In this document: positions 13,871 to 15,572 of the stretch, in pieces
Position numbering within the stretch: the first letter of the stretch is position 1
Layout: every line of letters starts with the position of its first letter
From: Kiritimatiellia bacterium
Lineage (GTDB): Bacteria; Verrucomicrobiota; Kiritimatiellia; RFP12; UBA1067
Assembly: GCA_904502135.1 (NCBI GenBank)
Contig: CAJGDE010000042.1
Span: 1-15,572, forward strand
DNA: 15,572 nucleotides
Direction of reading: 5' to 3'
Notes under the pieces: generated by a model
What the model saw: only the letters and a program-made list of their open reading frames with translations
Databases searched by the model: none
What the model was told of the DNA's origin: nothing
Translations under genes and position numbers: made by a program

Positions 13871-14283
13871 CAGTCCTCCTTCGCGACTCCGAGGATTGCG
13901 ATAAACCGCTCAGGAGGAGAAATGGGTCTAAAAGTTTCTGTCGAGACGAATGCGTGGCGGGTAAAACCGCTGACGAGAACCTGCTCTTCACCTTTTCGCC
14001 TGATTTCACAGGCTATTTCTATTCTAACGCCTTTATGCATCTTCACCCACGCCGTTATCTCTAAAAGATCGTCATATTTGGCAGGCCTGCGGTAATCGAC
14101 TTCAGCATGGGTGACAGGCAGCATCCACCCTTCTTCTTCGCACTCTTTATAGGTATAACCGCAAGCGCGCATAAGTTCATTGCGCGAGCGCTCAAAAAGC
14201 GTAAGGTAGTTTCCGTAATAAACGACCCCCATCTGGTCGGTATCAGCATACGGCACGCGATATTCTATCGTTACCTTGCGCAT
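13870..14283 (-). CDS. YbgC-type acyl-CoA thioesterase (hotdog fold)
   Basis: Hotdog-fold protein of 137 aa, the usual size for the 4-hydroxybenzoyl-CoA/YbgC thioesterase family, which hydrolyses acyl-CoA thioesters in the cytoplasm or at the inner membrane. The signature YADTDQMGVVYYGNYLTLFE (12-31) contains the catalytic Asp, followed by the long helix and the HAEVDYRRPAKYDDLLEI strand region. In proteobacteria ybgC goes with tol-pal genes, but here it directly follows lpxC, with a TGATG one-base overlap of stop and start. That points to lipid or envelope metabolism, as inference. Its substrate cannot be told from sequence. Confidence 0.88.
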   Translation of the reverse strand: MRKVTIEYRVPYADTDQMGVVYYGNYLTLFERSRNELMRACGYTYKECEEEGWMLPVTHAEVDYRRPAKYDDLLEITAWVKMHKGVRIEIACEIRRKGEEQVLVSGFTRHAFVSTETFRPISPPERFIAILGVAKED

Positions 14284-15305
14284 CAGTTCATCTCAACGAG
14301 AAGATTGTTACGGTAAAGGGCGCGCACAGCATCGCAGTCAAGCGTATGGCCTGCCCGGTAACTGACGATCGTTCCGGCGAAGCGGTAAGAGCCGATAAGG
14401 GCAACCGCCGCCAAAAGATCAAGCGTCGCTCTGTGCCAGACAGGCTCAAGGTATTTTCCGTTCAGAGGAAAACGCGGCTCCGTATAGAACTTCTTAGGCC
14501 CGTGAATAAGAATATTGCGATCGTTATAGCCCCAATTTCGCGTAGCGGCAAAAAGCTTTCCGACAGTCTTCGCAAGCACATATTGACGGTGGGTCGCATT
14601 AGTTCTGGCTAAAGATGCATACCTGAAAGTCTCCTCAGTCACATCAAAAAGAACACGCTGTTTTCCGATTACGGTATTCCACGAAATAGCACAGTCGACG
14701 CGCAGATTCTTTGAGCCGTTCTCCGCCGGCAAAAAGAGAAGAAAATCGCCCCTCTTCCCGCCGAAAGCGACAGGCTCCTTTACCGTCACATATTTAGCAT
14801 CTTCATCCTTTTCGATTATCTTCGCTTCATCCATCGCCTCGACGAGCGGAACAGAAGACTGATCAAAAAGCGGCGGATCTCCGCTTCTCACTTTTATCAA
14901 GACATCGTCGAGCTGAAGACCAACTTTGAGCGCGACAATGTGCTCGACCATGCGCAGATAATTATGCTGTGAGCCAGAGCGCAGCACGAGATTCTGCGCA
15001 CTCGTCCACAGATTTGAAATATCGACAAACGTATCAAGCTGCTCAGGCTGATCCATGCGGCGGATCCACCAGCCCGGCTTGTCACTCGCGGCGAAAGTAA
15101 TGCTTTGCCGCTCGCTGCCTTTGAAAGTGCCTATGCCCGCGACTGTCGATTCGCCCTTGATGGTGCGTCTTTTGAAAACGGTACTTTCGCCCTCGGGCAA
15201 AAGCCGCTCTTCATCAATTCCCTGAACGGCGAACTGCTCGTAGCTGGCTCTAATCGAAGCTTCAGAACCGAAAACGGTCTTTCCAATTGTATAATCTTTT
15301 CTCAT
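14283..15305 (-). CDS. lpxC: Divergent LpxC-family deacetylase
   Basis: Homolog of the zinc enzyme that deacetylates UDP-3-O-acyl-GlcNAc, the committed step of lipid A synthesis. At 340 aa it is longer than the usual 300 because of an N-terminal extension of about 42 residues before RRTIKGESTVAGIGTF. Conserved parts are VEHIVALKVGLQLDDVLIKV (E121 and H122, matching E78/H79 of E. coli), LART, and SYRAGH with H320 matching H265. Unusual points: the LHxG motif is TFKG, and the HKxLD zinc motif is HRATLD (H291, D296), with Arg for Lys and one extra residue between the two ligands. It is not fused to FabZ. The ATG has no ribosome binding site and lies just after a -10 box. It heads the six-gene operon. 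A related but altered activity is possible. Confidence 0.82.
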   Translation of the reverse strand: MRKDYTIGKTVFGSEASIRASYEQFAVQGIDEERLLPEGESTVFKRRTIKGESTVAGIGTFKGSERQSITFAASDKPGWWIRRMDQPEQLDTFVDISNLWTSAQNLVLRSGSQHNYLRMVEHIVALKVGLQLDDVLIKVRSGDPPLFDQSSVPLVEAMDEAKIIEKDEDAKYVTVKEPVAFGGKRGDFLLFLPAENGSKNLRVDCAISWNTVIGKQRVLFDVTEETFRYASLARTNATHRQYVLAKTVGKLFAATRNWGYNDRNILIHGPKKFYTEPRFPLNGKYLEPVWHRATLDLLAAVALIGSYRFAGTIVSYRAGHTLDCDAVRALYRNNLLVEMN

Positions 15306-15312
15306 CGCAAAA

Positions 15313-15342
15313 ATTATACCATATACAAAAGACTGCGGGCAA
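15313..15342 (-). promoter_or_regulatory. Extended -10 promoter of the lpxC operon
   Basis: Minus strand TTGCCC (15342-15337), an 18-nt spacer and a perfect TATAAT (15318-15313) in the extended form TATGGTATAAT. The ATG of lpxC is 8 bases from the end of the -10 box, so transcription should start at or one base before it, giving a leaderless mRNA. No ribosome binding site is present, which agrees. Confidence 0.75.
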
Positions 15343-15397
15343 CTACTACGGCAAACAAATGTAAGCGGTTAGTCGGATGTGCTATCGTTGTAGAGTG

Positions 15398-15426
15398 TTG
15401 TTAGGTGAGAAAGAAGATAGTATTAT
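15398..15426 (+). promoter_or_regulatory. Possible rightward promoter
   Basis: TTGTTA (15398-15403), a 17-nt spacer and TATTAT (15421-15426) on the plus strand, pointing to the window end. No ribosome binding site or convincing gene follows inside the window, so this may be chance in an AT-rich gap. Confidence 0.3.
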
Positions 15427-15464
15427 CAAAGCAGCGTGTTACCTTGAATAAGTGACTTGTCAAA

Positions 15465-15572
15465 ATGCGGCGGATGTCGCGGCAACCGTGCTCCCGCGCT
15501 TATGCGGCCGGATTGTGCGTCCTTGCGATCGCTCGACGTACACGAGTACGTCTTCGGGTCGCAGTCCTGCAC
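15465..15572. other. GC-rich tail, open on both strands, possible dispersed repeat
   Basis: Composition shifts to GC-rich near 15465 and stays so to the edge. On the plus strand a frame runs from an ATG at 15465 to the window end (36 codons) without a ribosome binding site. On the minus strand a frame is open from the edge to a stop at 15426. Both encode Arg/Ser/Cys-rich low-confidence peptides. Being open on both strands fits a structured repeat better than a gene. The last half is the palindrome listed separately. Confidence 0.3.
15515..15572. repeat. 58-nt interrupted palindrome at the window edge
   Basis: Two 27-nt arms (15515-15541 and 15546-15572) face each other around a 4-nt ACGA loop. 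From outside in the helices are GTGC/GCAC (4 bp), TGCGATC/GGTCGCA (7 bp with one T-G pair) and GACGTAC/GTACGTC (7 bp). They are separated by a 5x5 internal loop (GTCCT opposite GTCCT) and a 4x4 loop (GCTC opposite TTCG). The right arm ends exactly at the last base, so the structure may continue outside. No T run is seen, so it is not a standard terminator. Confidence 0.75.

Noticed and set aside
1..15572. CRISPR array, toxin-antitoxin, restriction or other defence cassette, rRNA
   Set aside because: No regularly spaced repeats, no matching protein motifs and no rRNA-like sequence were seen on either strand.

Overview
The window looks like a chromosomal piece from a Gram-negative bacterium of the PVC group (Verrucomicrobiota, Kiritimatiellota or Lentisphaerota). 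The clues are an LpxC-like lipid A deacetylase, a YidC with a large periplasmic domain, a type III glutamine synthetase, and a prepilin-type protein with an ADGH-type C-terminal motif, a class abundant in PVC genomes. This placement is inference from gene content; no rRNA is present. The left edge cuts a recombinase gene and the right edge falls exactly on the last base of a large dyad, so the window may be a whole contig broken at repeats.

Positions 1-1826 are visibly more GC-rich than the rest and hold the edge of a mobile element: the 3' part of a large serine recombinase, then a small gene with a ribbon-helix-helix look, then a strong rho-independent terminator. A C-rich non-coding stretch (1827-2009) follows. 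A tRNA-Val (anticodon TAC, minus strand) then presents its 3' end to the element.

Positions 2202-6069 are a minus-strand housekeeping operon, rpmH-rnpA-yidD-yidC-cca, read from a clear sigma70 promoter at 6040-6069. It combines ribosomal protein L34, RNase P protein, membrane-insertion factors and a tRNA 3'-end enzyme. Positions 6076-9671 are a second minus-strand unit, aroQ - prepilin-like gene - glnN, from a strong promoter at 9642-9671. Diverging from it at 9696 is a plus-strand two-domain chromate-type transporter gene.

Positions 10775-15342 are a tightly packed six-gene minus-strand operon, lpxC - ybgC-type thioesterase - small PQ-loop-like membrane protein - pyrC - purine nucleoside phosphorylase - xerD. 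Most junctions overlap by 1-14 nt. It is read from an extended -10 promoter whose predicted start lies at the lpxC ATG, suggesting a leaderless transcript. Its last gene converges with and overlaps the end of the transporter gene. The final 250 bases hold no convincing gene but end in a 58-nt interrupted palindrome.

I found no defence system, CRISPR array or obviously new multi-gene system. The best leads are the divergent LpxC metal site, the terminal palindrome, the serine recombinase with its small DNA-binding-like partner, the tRNA with C at position 55, and the leaderless-type promoters.
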